DNA of 64,000 nt, from assembly GCF_012935325.2 (NCBI RefSeq), contig NZ_JABBYG020000019.1, positions 62,001-126,000 of the forward strand. The letters run 5' to 3'. The notes under the pieces were generated by a model that saw nothing but the letters and a program-made list of their open reading frames with translations, did not search any database and was not told where the DNA came from. The position numbers and the translations under genes are program-made. Positions 1 to 8,235 of the stretch are shown here, one piece after another. Within the stretch, counting starts at the first letter, position 1. Each line of letters begins with the position of its first letter. The DNA is from Paenibacillus sp. PL91. GTDB taxonomy: Bacteria; Bacillota; Bacilli; Paenibacillales; Paenibacillaceae.

Positions 1-51
1 AACGATCATTTTAAATGACAGGTTCACATTAACATCTACAATTTCCAGCAT
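1..51 (-). CDS. Start of an unidentified gene running off the left edge
   Basis: Seventeen codons are visible on the minus strand, beginning MLEIVDVNVNLSFKMIV. The ATG is preceded by a strong ribosome binding site (AGGGGGATAAAGTG, AGGGGG about 9 bases upstream), so this is very likely a genuine start. Too little protein is visible to name a family. It lies downstream of, and in the same direction as, the two-component system and serine hydrolase, but a repeat-family-1 copy lies between them, so it is probably a separate unit. Confidence 0.5.
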   Translation of the reverse strand, partial: MLEIVDVNVNLSFKMIV

Positions 52-170
52 CACTTTATCCCCCTTCTAATTAAAAAAACATACAATTATTAACCTATCT
101 TAAATCCTCGTCATAGTCAAGATCATTATGCAGATTGTATTAATATGCTGGTACCCATATGTAATCACGT

Positions 171-259
171 TATGCTGCCCGTTAGTTCAACGAGACTACT
201 GTTCTATGCCGGCAACCTCGTCCTCGTGATTGTTAATCTATAGTTTCCCATTCGTTTAA
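171..259 (+). repeat. Family-1 hairpin repeat, divergent copy
   Basis: The left arm CTGCCCGTTAGTTCAACGAG is well kept. The middle and the right arm (ATAGTTTCCCATTCGTTTAAC) are diverged. It lies between the serine hydrolase gene and the partial gene at the left edge. See the family-1 finding. Confidence 0.6.
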
Positions 260-306
260 CCCGCCCAATCAGGTGTGACACATACTGCTCTTCCTGGCTC
301 GCAACT

Positions 307-1794
307 TCATCGGACGTCAGTTTCTAAATTACTCGTCTTCTGTGTAGAGTACAACAATCTAAAACGGCATACCAAATACGTTATATTTACCAGCGATAAT
401 ACTATAAGCCATATAATCAGAGAAGGCATGGTAGTCCATAGACCGAACCAAGGCAAAACTCGCGCACCGCCGATAAATGTAGTTAGAGGTGACAGAATCA
501 AAAGAATCAAGATAGGGAGCAGTCTTCCCAATAATGAAGAAATAAATTTTCTGGTCGTGATGCTCTTTTTGCTCCTATTAATACGAAAGTGTGAGTATAC
601 ACCCCAAAGAATTGTCGCTATCACCAGCAGAATCATAAACGTCTCCATGTTTCTACCGTTAAAGATAGTAGCATCCGCTTTTTCACCCTTTATAATCCTT
701 GCAATCCCGTCGACTAAAGCTGAATAATCGACAAAAGCGTTTAATCCGGAATTGAACATCATCGTGATGCCTAGCTGCTGATCCAAATCTATCGTTTCTT
801 CCGCCTTATACGTCCAGAAAATTCCGCTATGGGAAACTGTTCGGCCTTCATGTTCATCCCCTTCTGCAGACCACCCCATTCCATACGGGCCGATCTGGCC
901 GGCTGTATGGTATTGTTCCATCAGCTCTGGGGAAAGAAGACGGCCATTATATTGAGCAAGCATCCATTTTGCCATGTCTTCTGCAGTTGAAATAATACCG
1001 GCGGGACCGTCAATAAACCATATAGGTTCTGTTTTTCTTATTGGCTTGCCAAACAACAGATAATGCCCCTGAGGAATGGCGGTATTCTCATTGATTTGTT
1101 GCGTAGTACTGACGTTAAAGGTGTCATTCATCCCCAATGGCGCAAAGATATGATCTTGGAGATATTCGGAAAAACGTTGCCCGCTGATCCACTCAACAAG
1201 AAGCGCCAAGAATTGGTAGTTTGGATTGTGATAGTAGTAAGTCGTTCCCGGATCGGCGGCAAGCTTTACCGTATTCATAGATGCGTTGATTTCTTGCAAC
1301 GATTGGAATTGATCGGATTTCGTCATGTCCGGATTCACTTTATCGGTAAGACCACTTGTTTGATTTAGCAAGTGCCGGATCGTGATACGGTGGACACGCT
1401 CGTCCACAGGCAAGATGCCGGGAAAATATGAGGTATACGGAGCGTCAAGGTTAATAAGGCTTTTATCCGCCAGCTGCAATATAGCCAATGCCGTTATGGA
1501 TTTGCTCAATGAGGCAATCGGGAAGGCTGTATCAGTGGATATTCTTATTCCATCGGAATATTCCCCGTAGCCTTGCGTATAGAACACATCTTCCCCATAC
1601 GCGATTGCAAGAGATGCACCGGGAATATGGTTGGCTTTCATGATTTTCTTGACATAATTATCAATTTCGGATAAGACCTCTGTTTTACTTCGGGTTTCAA
1701 CAGCGACAGCAGGTATTACGGAAATACACACCGCTAGAAGCATGCAAATTAAACAAACGGCGATACTTTTATTCGTGAAAGTCATTTTATTCAT
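307..1794 (-). CDS. Membrane-anchored beta-lactamase-fold serine hydrolase
   Basis: A class-C-type beta-lactamase/DD-peptidase family protein of about 495 residues. An N-terminal signal/anchor segment (about residues 8-32) is followed by the catalytic domain with the S-x-x-K nucleophile motif in PIASLSKS (Ser about 95), a Y-x-N-type motif in YYYHNPNY and an HSG motif in VSHSGIFW. The last 110 residues hold about three hydrophobic helices, so the enzyme is probably membrane-held with its active site outside. ATG at 1794 is preferred because AAGGAG lies 5 bases upstream; the GTG two codons earlier overlaps the ribosome binding site. It follows the sensor kinase by about 48 bases in the same direction, suggesting an operon with the two-component system. 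Family members act on D-amino-acid peptides, esters or peptidoglycan; the substrate here is unknown. Confidence 0.85.
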   Translation of the reverse strand: MNKMTFTNKSIAVCLICMLLAVCISVIPAVAVETRSKTEVLSEIDNYVKKIMKANHIPGASLAIAYGEDVFYTQGYGEYSDGIRISTDTAFPIASLSKSITALAILQLADKSLINLDAPYTSYFPGILPVDERVHRITIRHLLNQTSGLTDKVNPDMTKSDQFQSLQEINASMNTVKLAADPGTTYYYHNPNYQFLALLVEWISGQRFSEYLQDHIFAPLGMNDTFNVSTTQQINENTAIPQGHYLLFGKPIRKTEPIWFIDGPAGIISTAEDMAKWMLAQYNGRLLSPELMEQYHTAGQIGPYGMGWSAEGDEHEGRTVSHSGIFWTYKAEETIDLDQQLGITMMFNSGLNAFVDYSALVDGIARIIKGEKADATIFNGRNMETFMILLVIATILWGVYSHFRINRSKKSITTRKFISSLLGRLLPILILLILSPLTTFIGGARVLPWFGLWTTMPSLIIWLIVLSLVNITYLVCRFRLLYSTQKTSNLETDVR

Positions 1795-1842
1795 CAACAC
1801 TCCTTAGATTGGGATAAGGAAATGTTAACCCTTAATTTTCAA

Positions 1843-2949
1843 CTATTTATCAACTTGGCATAAAAAGCTTGCGGTTACTTTTCCACCACCTCTAGAATGA
1901 TTTGCAACCTGTAACCCTCCCTGGTGCTTTTCGCACAATGTTTTGCAAACGTAAAGCCCTAACCCATGATGCTTATTTGCTTCCGGCACTTCTCCCCGAT
2001 AAAAAGGGAGAACGGCTTTCACCAGCTCTTCATTGGAAAACCCCGGGCCATCATCGGTGACAGTTATGGAAAAAATCCCGTTGCAAACGCAATAGTCGAC
2101 TTTCACTTGACTGGAAGCATAACGAACTCCATTTGCTATCATATTTTCAAAAACCTGCATAACGAGATCCAGGTCGACAACCAATCTAGTCGAATCCACA
2201 TCCTTGCGAGAATCGTAGGTTTTACCTCTTAAGTCTATAATTCGTCTGGAGCTGTCTTCCAGTAAGGCGATGAGTGTGTAGACTTCAACCTCCTGTTTGT
2301 TTGCCGGCAACTCATCAAGCTTCTGAATCGAGCTCATCGCCTCTACATAACGCTCCATCCGCAAAATATGGGATTCCATCGTTTTGATCGTGTCCAGAAG
2401 TTTTTCCTCTGAAATTTTTTTTTGTGGCAAATAGCTGGTAATAAACTCGAAATATCCTTTCAGGATAGACAATGGCGTTCTCAAGTCATGAGCGAAAATA
2501 GCGTTTATTTGATTCCGTTCTTCGGCCGTACGCCATAGGACTTTAAAATTGCTTTCCAGTTGACTGCGCATCTTTTCAAATGAACGGCAAAGCTCGCTCA
2601 TTTCATCCTTGCTGTCATAGGAAACATGAAACCCCAAATCATTCGCCGAGATTTTTTCCGATGCGTTTATCAAGATTTCCAGAGGCTTTTTTAATTTCAT
2701 TTTATAAAAAAAGCTAGCCATTAAAAATAATCCGATTCCGATCGTAAACAGCATAGCGATAATCTGAGCAGTTAAAACCCAATCGTTTCCGGAAGGATGA
2801 TCGACGAAGCGTTGTCGAATTCGATCGGCCCATTCGAATTCAAATACAATGGCTGTTAGAACGATGGCTAAATATACACAATTTAATGCGATGAAGGATT
2901 GCAGCATAGTCATATTTTTCAGTCGGAGATAGTTTATTATTTTCGCCAT
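1843..2949 (-). CDS. Sensor histidine kinase (HisKA/HATPase)
   Basis: 368 residues. Two transmembrane helices (about 15-37 and 60-85) bracket a short 20-residue external loop, so the signal is probably sensed within the membrane or through a partner. A HAMP-like linker (about 85-140) follows. The phospho-acceptor His154 lies in FAHDLRTPLSIL. The ATPase domain shows the N box around ENMIANGVRYAS, the DDGPGF G1 box and the HHGLGLYV G2 box. The start overlaps the end of the response-regulator gene by 13 bases, so the two are translationally linked. Short-loop kinases of this architecture in Firmicutes often sense cell-envelope stress or antimicrobial peptides; that role is inference. Confidence 0.92.
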   Translation of the reverse strand: MAKIINYLRLKNMTMLQSFIALNCVYLAIVLTAIVFEFEWADRIRQRFVDHPSGNDWVLTAQIIAMLFTIGIGLFLMASFFYKMKLKKPLEILINASEKISANDLGFHVSYDSKDEMSELCRSFEKMRSQLESNFKVLWRTAEERNQINAIFAHDLRTPLSILKGYFEFITSYLPQKKISEEKLLDTIKTMESHILRMERYVEAMSSIQKLDELPANKQEVEVYTLIALLEDSSRRIIDLRGKTYDSRKDVDSTRLVVDLDLVMQVFENMIANGVRYASSQVKVDYCVCNGIFSITVTDDGPGFSNEELVKAVLPFYRGEVPEANKHHGLGLYVCKTLCEKHQGGLQVANHSRGGGKVTASFLCQVDK

Positions 2950-3608
2950 TTATATCCTACTCCCCAAACAGTTTCTACCCTGTTTTCACAGCTATGCTCT
3001 TTCATTTTATACCGAATGCGCCTGACATGCTCAGCGATGACGGAGCTATCCCCTTCTTCGTCCGTTCCCCACACTCGTTCATAAATACGTTCTTTATCAA
3101 AAATCATTCCAGGGTGTCTGGATAGTAGTTCTACGATATCAAATTCCTTTTTCGCCAAAGAAATTTGTAAGCCATTATAGTAGAGCAGCCGCTCTGAGTA
3201 ATCAATGACCAAATCGTCGCTAAATTTAAGCGTAGATTTTTTTTGATTTCGCATTTCCCTGCGTAAATGGGCATCCACTCTGGCCCCCAACTCATGGATG
3301 CTGAACGGCTTTTGAATATAATCATCACCACCAGCCTGAAAACCGGATATTTTATCCGCATCCTCTATGCGTGCGGTAAGAAATAAAATGGGACAGGACA
3401 CAAAATTCCGGATCTTCTTGCATACGTCTAGACCGCTAGATTCGGGCATATTGATATCCAGCAAAATAATGTCTGGTTGTTTTTCCACTTGCCGCAACGC
3501 ATCATTGCCGTCCTTTGCGGTCAATACGAGATACCCGTTAACTTCAAAATAATCCGCTAGCATTTTCCTAAGGTCATCTTCATCATCGATGATCAATATC
3601 TTTTGCAT
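2937..3608 (-). CDS. OmpR-family response regulator
   Basis: 223 residues. The N-terminal receiver domain has the acidic pocket IIDDEDD, phospho-acceptor Asp51 in LLDINMPES and the conserved Lys100 in YIQKPF. The C-terminal half (about 125-222) is a winged-helix DNA-binding domain ending in VWGVGYKW, typical of OmpR/PhoB proteins. First gene of a minus-strand operon with the sensor kinase (13-base overlap) and the serine hydrolase, which is a plausible regulated output. Full length; no defects seen. Confidence 0.93.
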   Translation of the reverse strand: MQKILIIDDEDDLRKMLADYFEVNGYLVLTAKDGNDALRQVEKQPDIILLDINMPESSGLDVCKKIRNFVSCPILFLTARIEDADKISGFQAGGDDYIQKPFSIHELGARVDAHLRREMRNQKKSTLKFSDDLVIDYSERLLYYNGLQISLAKKEFDIVELLSRHPGMIFDKERIYERVWGTDEEGDSSVIAEHVRRIRYKMKEHSCENRVETVWGVGYKWRK

Positions 3609-4123
3609 TACCTTTCCTTCTTCCCTAATATTTACTCCCTTATTATACTACCTACCTCCGCGGAACGAAGTCTTGACCTCGTCACTACCAGCGACTCGCA
3701 CTCCATCTGTTCTATTTCACCTAATTTAAATTTCTTGCTGGTAACCAACAAGCTCATACTCAGCCGAGCTTCCTTATTCCACTAACGTTAACTTAATAAT
3801 AAATGGAGCAGCTGCCGCGGCAAACTGCTCCATTTTCCGTTCAACTATCGTTACCCGATCCGACGACGTCTGCATTGGCGGCGACGGCCGACGATAGCCG
3901 GCAACGACCGTCGCCGCGACGTCCGGCGTCCCGATCGGACACTCGATGCCAAAGCCGACGAGGACCATTGTAGGGAAGACGTCGCATCCTCCGCCGCAGT
4001 CGGTCGGTGGAACTTGGCCTATGCCGCCGTAGGCATCTTGCGAGCAGCCGTCTGCGGAGAGGATCTGTTCGACTTTGAGAGGAGAGGAGCCATGAAGGCT
4101 CCTTCTCTATTCTTGCTCGCCGT
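3609..4123. other. Gap with no convincing gene; GC-rich relic sequence
   Basis: Contains family-1 copy 3778-3859, then a GC-rich stretch (about 3840-4080) whose composition differs from the AT-rich DNA before it. A short minus-strand frame at 3774-3968 has no recognisable motif and runs into the repeat, so it is not called. A short stem (GGAGCC/GGCTCC, about 4083-4105) just after the AHSA1 gene could be a weak terminator. Confidence 0.5.
3778..3859 (+). repeat. Family-1 hairpin repeat
   Basis: Left arm CACTAACGTTAACTTAATAA is altered. The stem TGGAGCAG...CTGCTCCA encloses a GC-rich loop, and the right arm TTCAACTATCGTTACCCGAT is well kept. Confidence 0.6.
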
Positions 4124-4573
4124 CTACTGCTTCTGGTCGCGCAGGTGCGTCGTCAGATCGTCCAGCGCATTGGACCAGCCGTCGTAAAAGTACTTATCGC
4201 CGGGGTGACCGGCCACTCCGCGCAGGTGGAAGATCATCTCGGTGCACTCGCCCTGTGCGGTGAGGGTTAGGGTCACGACAGGGGAATTCTCGATGGGATC
4301 ATCGGGATAACCCCAGGTGAAGACGAGCCGTTCGAAAGGTACGACATCGAGGAACACATCTCCGGTGGGATACTCCTCGCCGGTCTCGACGTTGACCATT
4401 GTGTAGCGGTAGCGTCCGCCTTCGCGGACGTCGAAGGAGATGGACTCCAGAGGTGTCGAAGGCAACCAGGGCGCGAGTTCCTTTTTCTCGGTCCAGGCGC
4501 GCCACACGAGCTCGCGGCGGACATTCAGGGTGCGGGTGATGGTGAACTCCGGTGCGGATGTGGACATGTTCAT
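4124..4573 (-). CDS. AHSA1/SRPBCC-domain protein
   Basis: 149 residues from the ATG at 4573, forming a single START-like SRPBCC fold of the activator-of-Hsp90-ATPase (AHSA1) type. The typical opening TITRTLNVRRELVWRAWT, the PWLPS loop and the closing YDGWSNALDDLTTHL match the family. These proteins bind small hydrophobic ligands, and function is usually unknown. The longer reading frame to 4636 is rejected because the ATG at 4571-4573 overlaps the stop of the upstream ArsR gene (ATGA), the usual coupling for this gene pair. Codon use is strongly GC-biased compared with the surrounding AT-rich genes, which suggests transfer from a high-GC donor. A second, damaged pair of this kind is at 51250-51998. 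Confidence 0.85.
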   Translation of the reverse strand: MNMSTSAPEFTITRTLNVRRELVWRAWTEKKELAPWLPSTPLESISFDVREGGRYRYTMVNVETGEEYPTGDVFLDVVPFERLVFTWGYPDDPIENSPVVTLTLTAQGECTEMIFHLRGVAGHPGDKYFYDGWSNALDDLTTHLRDQKQ

Positions 4574-4908
4574 TGTTCCTCCTTTTTGATCATGGTCTTG
4601 AGGTGTTCTTCCAGTGCGTCGATGCGCTGGTTCCACTCACGGCGGTGTTTCTCGACCCAGGCCGATGCCTCATCGAGTGGCTCGGTGCGCATCGACAGGG
4701 TCCGCCACTGTGCGTTCGCTGTGCGTTCGATCAGCCCTGCTCGCTCCAGCACTTTGAGGTGCTGGGAGATCGCGGGTGCGCTTATCTCGAAGGGCTCGGC
4801 GACCTCCCTGACTGTCGCGGCCCTCTGTGACAGCCTGGTCAGGATGTTTCGGCGCGTCGGATCGGCGAGGGCAGCGAAGATGAGGCTGAGTGAGTCCTTC
4901 GCAGCCAA
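4570..4908 (-). CDS. ArsR-family winged-helix repressor
   Basis: 112 residues. The N-terminal half is an ArsR winged helix (IFAALADPTRRNILTRLS, then a recognition-helix region around ISAPAISQHLKVLERAGLI). There is no CxC metal-binding motif, so it is likely not a metal sensor; ArsR proteins coupled to AHSA1 genes usually lack it. The start is TTG, supported by GGAGG 7 bases upstream. The stop overlaps the AHSA1 start by ATGA. GC-rich codon use like its partner. It probably autoregulates the pair. Confidence 0.9.
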   Translation of the reverse strand: MAAKDSLSLIFAALADPTRRNILTRLSQRAATVREVAEPFEISAPAISQHLKVLERAGLIERTANAQWRTLSMRTEPLDEASAWVEKHRREWNQRIDALEEHLKTMIKKEEQ

Positions 4909-5093
4909 TTAATAACCTCCTTAATTAAGGGTTTTATTAAAAATATGCCACAATGTGTAATCATGTCAAGCTGCTTGGAACGGGCAGTGACGCACAGGCC
5001 GAAGGATCGCTGGTACGCACCTCGGCTGTGTGAAGTTAGACCCTTATAAGGTTGACTAAAATGGATTGACAACGAGTTTATCCCTTTTAAGTT

Positions 5094-5183
5094 GAGATTA
5101 TTAAGAAAGCTACAGGAAAAACTGTCGCTGAAATCATTAGCAAACGAGTGTTAAAACTTTTAGGATTTACTCAAACGGAGTGG
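5094..5183 (+). pseudogene. Relic of a beta-lactamase-fold serine hydrolase
   Basis: Thirty codons beginning EIIKKATGKTVAEIISKRVL and continuing LGFTQTEW match the conserved segment after the catalytic motifs of class-C-type serine hydrolases (family pattern IIExVTGKxYxELIxxRILxPLGMxxT). Nothing upstream or downstream continues the domain, so this is an isolated fragment. A plus-strand hairpin with a T-run lies 145 bases on and may be the gene's old terminator. Confidence 0.5.
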
Positions 5184-5326
5184 AGAACAGAAGGAAAGAA
5201 ACGCTGGTACAGCAAGAGAACTTGCTTTGAGGGGGAACTTGCATCTGAATAAGAGAGCTATACACGGGCAAAACATTCAAATGTGTCTTAATGTCCAAAC
5301 GAATGTTCAACAATCAAATCTCATGC

Positions 5327-5356
5327 AAGGCTGCCAATTGACTCGGCAGCCTTTTG
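5327..5356 (+). terminator. Hairpin terminator
   Basis: AAGGCTGCC and GGCAGCCTT form a 9-bp stem with a 9-base loop, followed by TTTTGG on the plus strand. Confidence 0.5.
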
Positions 5357-5502
5357 GAATGAGGGTAAATCAGCAACTTATTATTTTTAACATGAAAAAA
5401 AGGGTTATATAGTGAATGACAACAAATGAAAATGTAGTAACCTCGAGGTATTAAACAGTTTTATAGACATATGTTTAAAAAATCATTATTTTGTGAAGAT
5501 GT

Positions 5503-5583
5503 AAAAAGGAGCTGCCACAGCAGCTCCTTCTTCGTTGTATAGGGTCCTTCATTGAACTAACGTTTCCCGTTAGTTCAATGAAA
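5503..5583 (+). repeat. Family-1 repeat with a perfect 15-bp inverted repeat
   Basis: An inner hairpin (GGAGCTG...CAGCTCC) is followed by TTCATTGAACTAACG, a TTTC spacer and CGTTAGTTCAATGAA, a perfect 15-bp inverted repeat. This is the only copy where the CGTTAG arms are inverted instead of direct. It ends 7 bases from the stop of the frameshifted gene at 5591. Confidence 0.65.
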
Positions 5584-5590
5584 TTCAAAG

Positions 5591-5924
5591 TCATACACTT
5601 AATCCTAATTTATCGATAAGAAAATCACCTTGTTCGATTATCATCGTTTTCTTCTCTTGGCGAAAATCCCATCCATGTTCTATTGCATACTTAATTAATC
5701 TTTTACAGTTCTTGGGTCTATGAAGATTGAAATGCCAGCTTCCTTTCCATGTGAAAAGCCACTTCATAAAATGAGGTATTTGATGAATAAATTTTAAAAT
5801 TGACAAATTCATTACTAGGTATTTCATTAATAACGCAGTGGAATAGAGAATCGTTGACCCTTATCTTTTTAGCTCTCTTGCGAAATGGTTTCAATAAATC
5901 ACCTTCTCGTAATTTAATCCTCAT
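5591..5924 (-). pseudogene. Small conserved hypothetical gene broken by a frameshift
   Basis: Two overlapping minus-strand frames join into one coherent protein of about 110 residues. The N-terminal part (start 5924, MRIKLREGDLLKPFRKRAKK) runs to SFYEV at about 5764. The second frame then continues from LFTWKGSWHFNLHRP to IEQGDFLIDKLGLSV at 5591. A single-base indel near 5760-5765 explains the switch. I do not recognise a function; the pattern (basic N-terminus, WKGSWHFNLHRP, C-terminal amphipathic helix) looks like a small cytoplasmic hypothetical of Paenibacillaceae. Sequencing error cannot be excluded. Confidence 0.6.
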
Positions 5925-5958
5925 TTTTTATCATAAACCACCTTAACTTCTATTGCAC

Positions 5959-6047
5959 TATCCTGCCCGTTAGCTTAAAAAAGAGCAGGCCACCGAAGCG
6001 CCTGCTCATCAAGTGTGTTATCCAACTATCGTTTACCGTTAGCGTAG
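5959..6047 (+). repeat. Family-1 hairpin repeat, canonical copy
   Basis: Left arm TATCCTGCCCGTTAGCTTAA, stem AGAGCAGGC...GCCTGCTC, spacer with GTGTGTTAT, right arm AACTATCGTTTACCGTTAGCGTA. On the minus strand the stem is followed by TTTTTT, so it should terminate the GNAT gene that stops 17 bases away. Confidence 0.75.
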
Positions 6048-6063
6048 TCGAGCTTTGCTACTA

Positions 6064-6474
6064 TTACTTCAGGCTCTTAGTAAGTATGATTTCCAATGGC
6101 TCGTCTTCGAGTATTAAACACCCTGAATCTCGATAACCTAATTTTCTATAAAAATGCTGAGCCCCTTCATTAGCTAAAGTAGAGGTCATAACCAAGTTAA
6201 AACCGAGCTTCTTCATTTCATCTTCCCAAAAAAGAACTGCTTCCTTACCTAATCCTTTACTTCGATATGTATCATCGATCCAAATCATATTCATAAAAGG
6301 AGTGTTGTCCCAAAAATAACTGTGCCGCATCCACCCAACGATGCTATATTCTTCATTCTGGAGAATATAAATCTCATTCCCCCTAATTTTCGGTAAGATT
6401 AAGTTTTCTAGAATATGATGGTCATGTCTTTTAATATATTCATAGTGCGAATCAGTTGCAGCAATAATCCTCAT
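6064..6474 (-). CDS. GNAT-family N-acetyltransferase
   Basis: 136 residues covering the whole GNAT fold. Acetyl-CoA binding is indicated by IDDTYRSKGLGKEAV (the R-x-x-G-x-G loop), then beta5/alpha4 (NLVMTSTLANEGAQHFYRKLGY). Substrate unknown. Flanked on both sides by family-1 repeats (5959-6047 and 6552-6631), with no operon partner, so it is organised like a single-gene cassette. Confidence 0.88.
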   Translation of the reverse strand: MRIIAATDSHYEYIKRHDHHILENLILPKIRGNEIYILQNEEYSIVGWMRHSYFWDNTPFMNMIWIDDTYRSKGLGKEAVLFWEDEMKKLGFNLVMTSTLANEGAQHFYRKLGYRDSGCLILEDEPLEIILTKSLK

Positions 6475-6551
6475 TATAATTACTCCCCTACATAATTACA
6501 TTATTATACACCTGTTCACTTCCCTAGAGAAATGCGGGAATTTATTAAAAC

Positions 6552-6631
6552 GATCCTGCCCGTTAGTTTAGTGAAGGGCTGCCAAGCGGCAGGCCCCTCG
6601 TTGTTGAACTATCGTTTCCCGTTAGCGTAAT
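6552..6631 (+). repeat. Family-1 hairpin repeat
   Basis: Left arm ATCCTGCCCGTTAGTTTAGT, stem GGGCTGCC...GGCAGGCCC, right arm GAACTATCGTTTCCCGTTAG then CGTAAT. Its edge reaches the stop codon of the following zinc-ribbon gene. Confidence 0.75.
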
Positions 6632-6813
6632 CACTTCTTGAATATATCGAAGTGTTTTACTCTCATTGAATTTACCTCTCCACATTCTAGGCAAATGGTA
6701 AGGAGAAGAGGAGATCCTAGACTTAAGAACTTATTTTTGGGATGAACATTTCCATCACCTTTTATTTCACCTTCAACAAAGTTTGTTCCACTACAGTTTA
6801 TACAAGGTCTCAT
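6631..6813 (-). CDS. Small zinc-ribbon-like protein
   Basis: 60 residues with two CxxC knuckles about 30 residues apart (RPCINCSGTNF and TICLECGEVNSM), the pattern of a zinc ribbon. Most of the rest is polar. No catalytic domain; function unknown. It lies between two family-1 repeats, with the stop codon abutting copy 6552-6631. Confidence 0.65.
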   Translation of the reverse strand: MRPCINCSGTNFVEGEIKGDGNVHPKNKFLSLGSPLLLTICLECGEVNSMRVKHFDIFKK

Positions 6814-6888
6814 TAGTAAAAATCCTTTCCCTAAAAAACTTAAGTTTTTTGTATCTCTTACGATGATTTTCGCCTAACCCTTGGAGAC

Positions 6889-6912
6889 GTATCGTCTCCC
6901 GTTAGCGTAATA
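6889..6912 (+). repeat. Family-1 repeat, right arm only
   Basis: GTATCGTCTCCCGTTAGCGT followed by AATA matches the right arm of canonical copies. The hairpin and left arm are missing. Confidence 0.55.
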
Positions 6913-7046
6913 CGATGTGAGTTAAAATCACTCAAAATGAAACACATTTTTCCATCTTTATTAAAACCATTCAGAATGAACCCACGATGATAATTTCCAA
7001 TGTATTTATCCTGCAAAGCGAACCATAGTCTGTTCCCATCGAATAA

Positions 7047-7481
7047 TTAAACTATTTCTGCGTCTTTATCCATGTATTTGTCTGAGCCTTTGTGCTTGAT
7101 GTGAAGCGTGCTAATCTGCGCTTCTTTTATTATGCCGTAGTAAAGCTGGTACTGCTTTTCTTCATCTTTTGCATTGGAATCTAGGTTAACCCAACCCCAA
7201 GTTACATCTTGTTTGGTAGGAAAAGACACAGTACCACCGCCAAAGCCCCATTTATATTTATCACTCAACTTATATAAAATTCCTGCATCGATGCCTCCAA
7301 TCGGATTTTCGTAGAAAATAACAACGCCATTTTTCACAACTTGCTGATGATAAATTTGTTTGTACTTTATCCCTCCGTGTTGAATGGCTTCCTTGATTGA
7401 TTTGTATCCGTTATGAGTACAACCTGAAAGTAGAAGGAATAGACACATTATTAACAAAAGAATGTTCTTCACCTTTTTCAT
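7047..7481 (-). CDS. Predicted lipoprotein
   Basis: 144 residues. A lipoprotein signal peptide (KKVKNILLLIMCLFLLLSGC) ends in a lipobox with Cys21. The mature part is a compact polar domain with aromatic motifs (YKWGFGGGTVSF, TWGWVNLD) and no recognised catalytic motif. It is probably membrane-tethered outside the cell. Single gene between family-1 repeats. Function unknown. Confidence 0.8.
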   Translation of the reverse strand: MKKVKNILLLIMCLFLLLSGCTHNGYKSIKEAIQHGGIKYKQIYHQQVVKNGVVIFYENPIGGIDAGILYKLSDKYKWGFGGGTVSFPTKQDVTWGWVNLDSNAKDEEKQYQLYYGIIKEAQISTLHIKHKGSDKYMDKDAEIV

Positions 7482-7552
7482 AAGTGTCCCTTCTACTGTG
7501 AAACGATATTACATTTCCCATAAATTAGGACGCTAAATACTGGCGAATGTTG

Positions 7553-7648
7553 CGCTATCCTGCCCATAGTTTAATAAAAAGAGCAGGCATTCGTAGCGCC
7601 TGCTCATCTATGTGTGTTATTCAATATCGTTACCCGATAGTTCAACGA
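7553..7648 (+). repeat. Family-1 hairpin repeat, canonical copy
   Basis: Left arm GCTATCCTGCCCATAGTTTA, stem GAGCAGGC...GCCTGCTC, GTGTGTTATTCAATATCG, right arm TTACCCGATAGTTCAAC. Ends 10 bases from the stop of the cadD relic. Confidence 0.7.
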
Positions 7649-7657
7649 ACAGTGTTT

Positions 7658-8040
7658 TTAGAACGGTAACAACCCGAAAGTGCCGCTATGGTAAAGAATG
7701 AACAGTCCAAGTGCGATAAGCACAAACGGACGGCGACGTGTCCGTATTTCTAAAGCACCTTTGCTACCAAAGGATTCTTTACTAGCTTATAACCGAGAAA
7801 GCACTTCACGGCCACCAAAATAAAGAAAATTAGAAGCGTCACTATGTTGCCGGTAATAGTTTGGCTTGCGAATATAGGAATATATATCGCAAAGTTATCA
7901 CCGCCGTTCGCAAACGTAATCGCCTCAACTTTAAGAGTAGTGCCAGCAGCCGAAACGTCTTCCGTAAGACTTCCGCAGGGCAAGGATTCCTTTGACAATG
8001 CTTGCGATACCTTAAATACTATATCGGCAAACTTGATCAA
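7658..8040 (-). pseudogene. Relic of a CadD-family cadmium-resistance transporter
   Basis: The first frame (8040-7750) contains EAITFANGGDNFAIYIPIFA, the signature segment of CadD transporters, then a hydrophobic helix and YKLVKNPLVAKVL before a stop. A neighbouring frame continues with RRRPFVLIALGLFILYHSG and stops at 7658, matching the family's C-terminal helix, so a frameshift lies near 7745. The N-terminal half of the roughly 200-residue family (first helices) is missing. Both a 5' truncation and a frameshift are present; not functional. Confidence 0.7.
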
Positions 8041-8122
8041 TCCTCATATTGAACTCTCAATAAATTGTGCAATAACAGCACGCACTCACCCAAGTCATTT
8101 ATTCAAAAACAAATAGAAAACA

Positions 8123-8149
8123 TAAAAAAACCACTCATCAGAGTGGTCC
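8123..8149 (-). terminator. Hairpin terminator
   Basis: GACCACTC and GAGTGGTT form the stem; on the minus strand it is followed by TTTTTTT. It lies downstream of the mhq operon and sigma-factor relic. Confidence 0.6.
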
Positions 8150-8235
8150 CAGAGTGACGAGAAAGTCCAACAGACTTTTCGGCACTTAATTTTTATTTGG
8201 TGGTTCTCATCTCGTTTGTGTACATATTCACCGCT

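Larger units (their letters stand above)
4909..5590. other. Gap: promoter region, hydrolase relic and terminator
   Basis: Holds the upstream region of the ArsR/AHSA1 pair (AT-rich, 4909-4960), a short serine-hydrolase relic on the plus strand (5094-5183), a plus-strand terminator-like hairpin (5327-5356) and a family-1 repeat (5503-5583). The 61-codon frame at 5227-5412 shows no family features and is not called. Confidence 0.5.

Noticed and set aside
3774..3968. 64-codon minus-strand frame as a gene
   Set aside because: Overlaps a family-1 repeat, has no ribosome binding site and lies in GC-rich sequence that opens frames by chance.
5959..6631. Classical integron attC sites
   Set aside because: The layout of single genes between palindromic repeats suggested attC, but the CGTTAG arms are direct repeats in most copies, no RYYYAAC/GTTRRRY pairing is seen, and no integron integrase is in the window.
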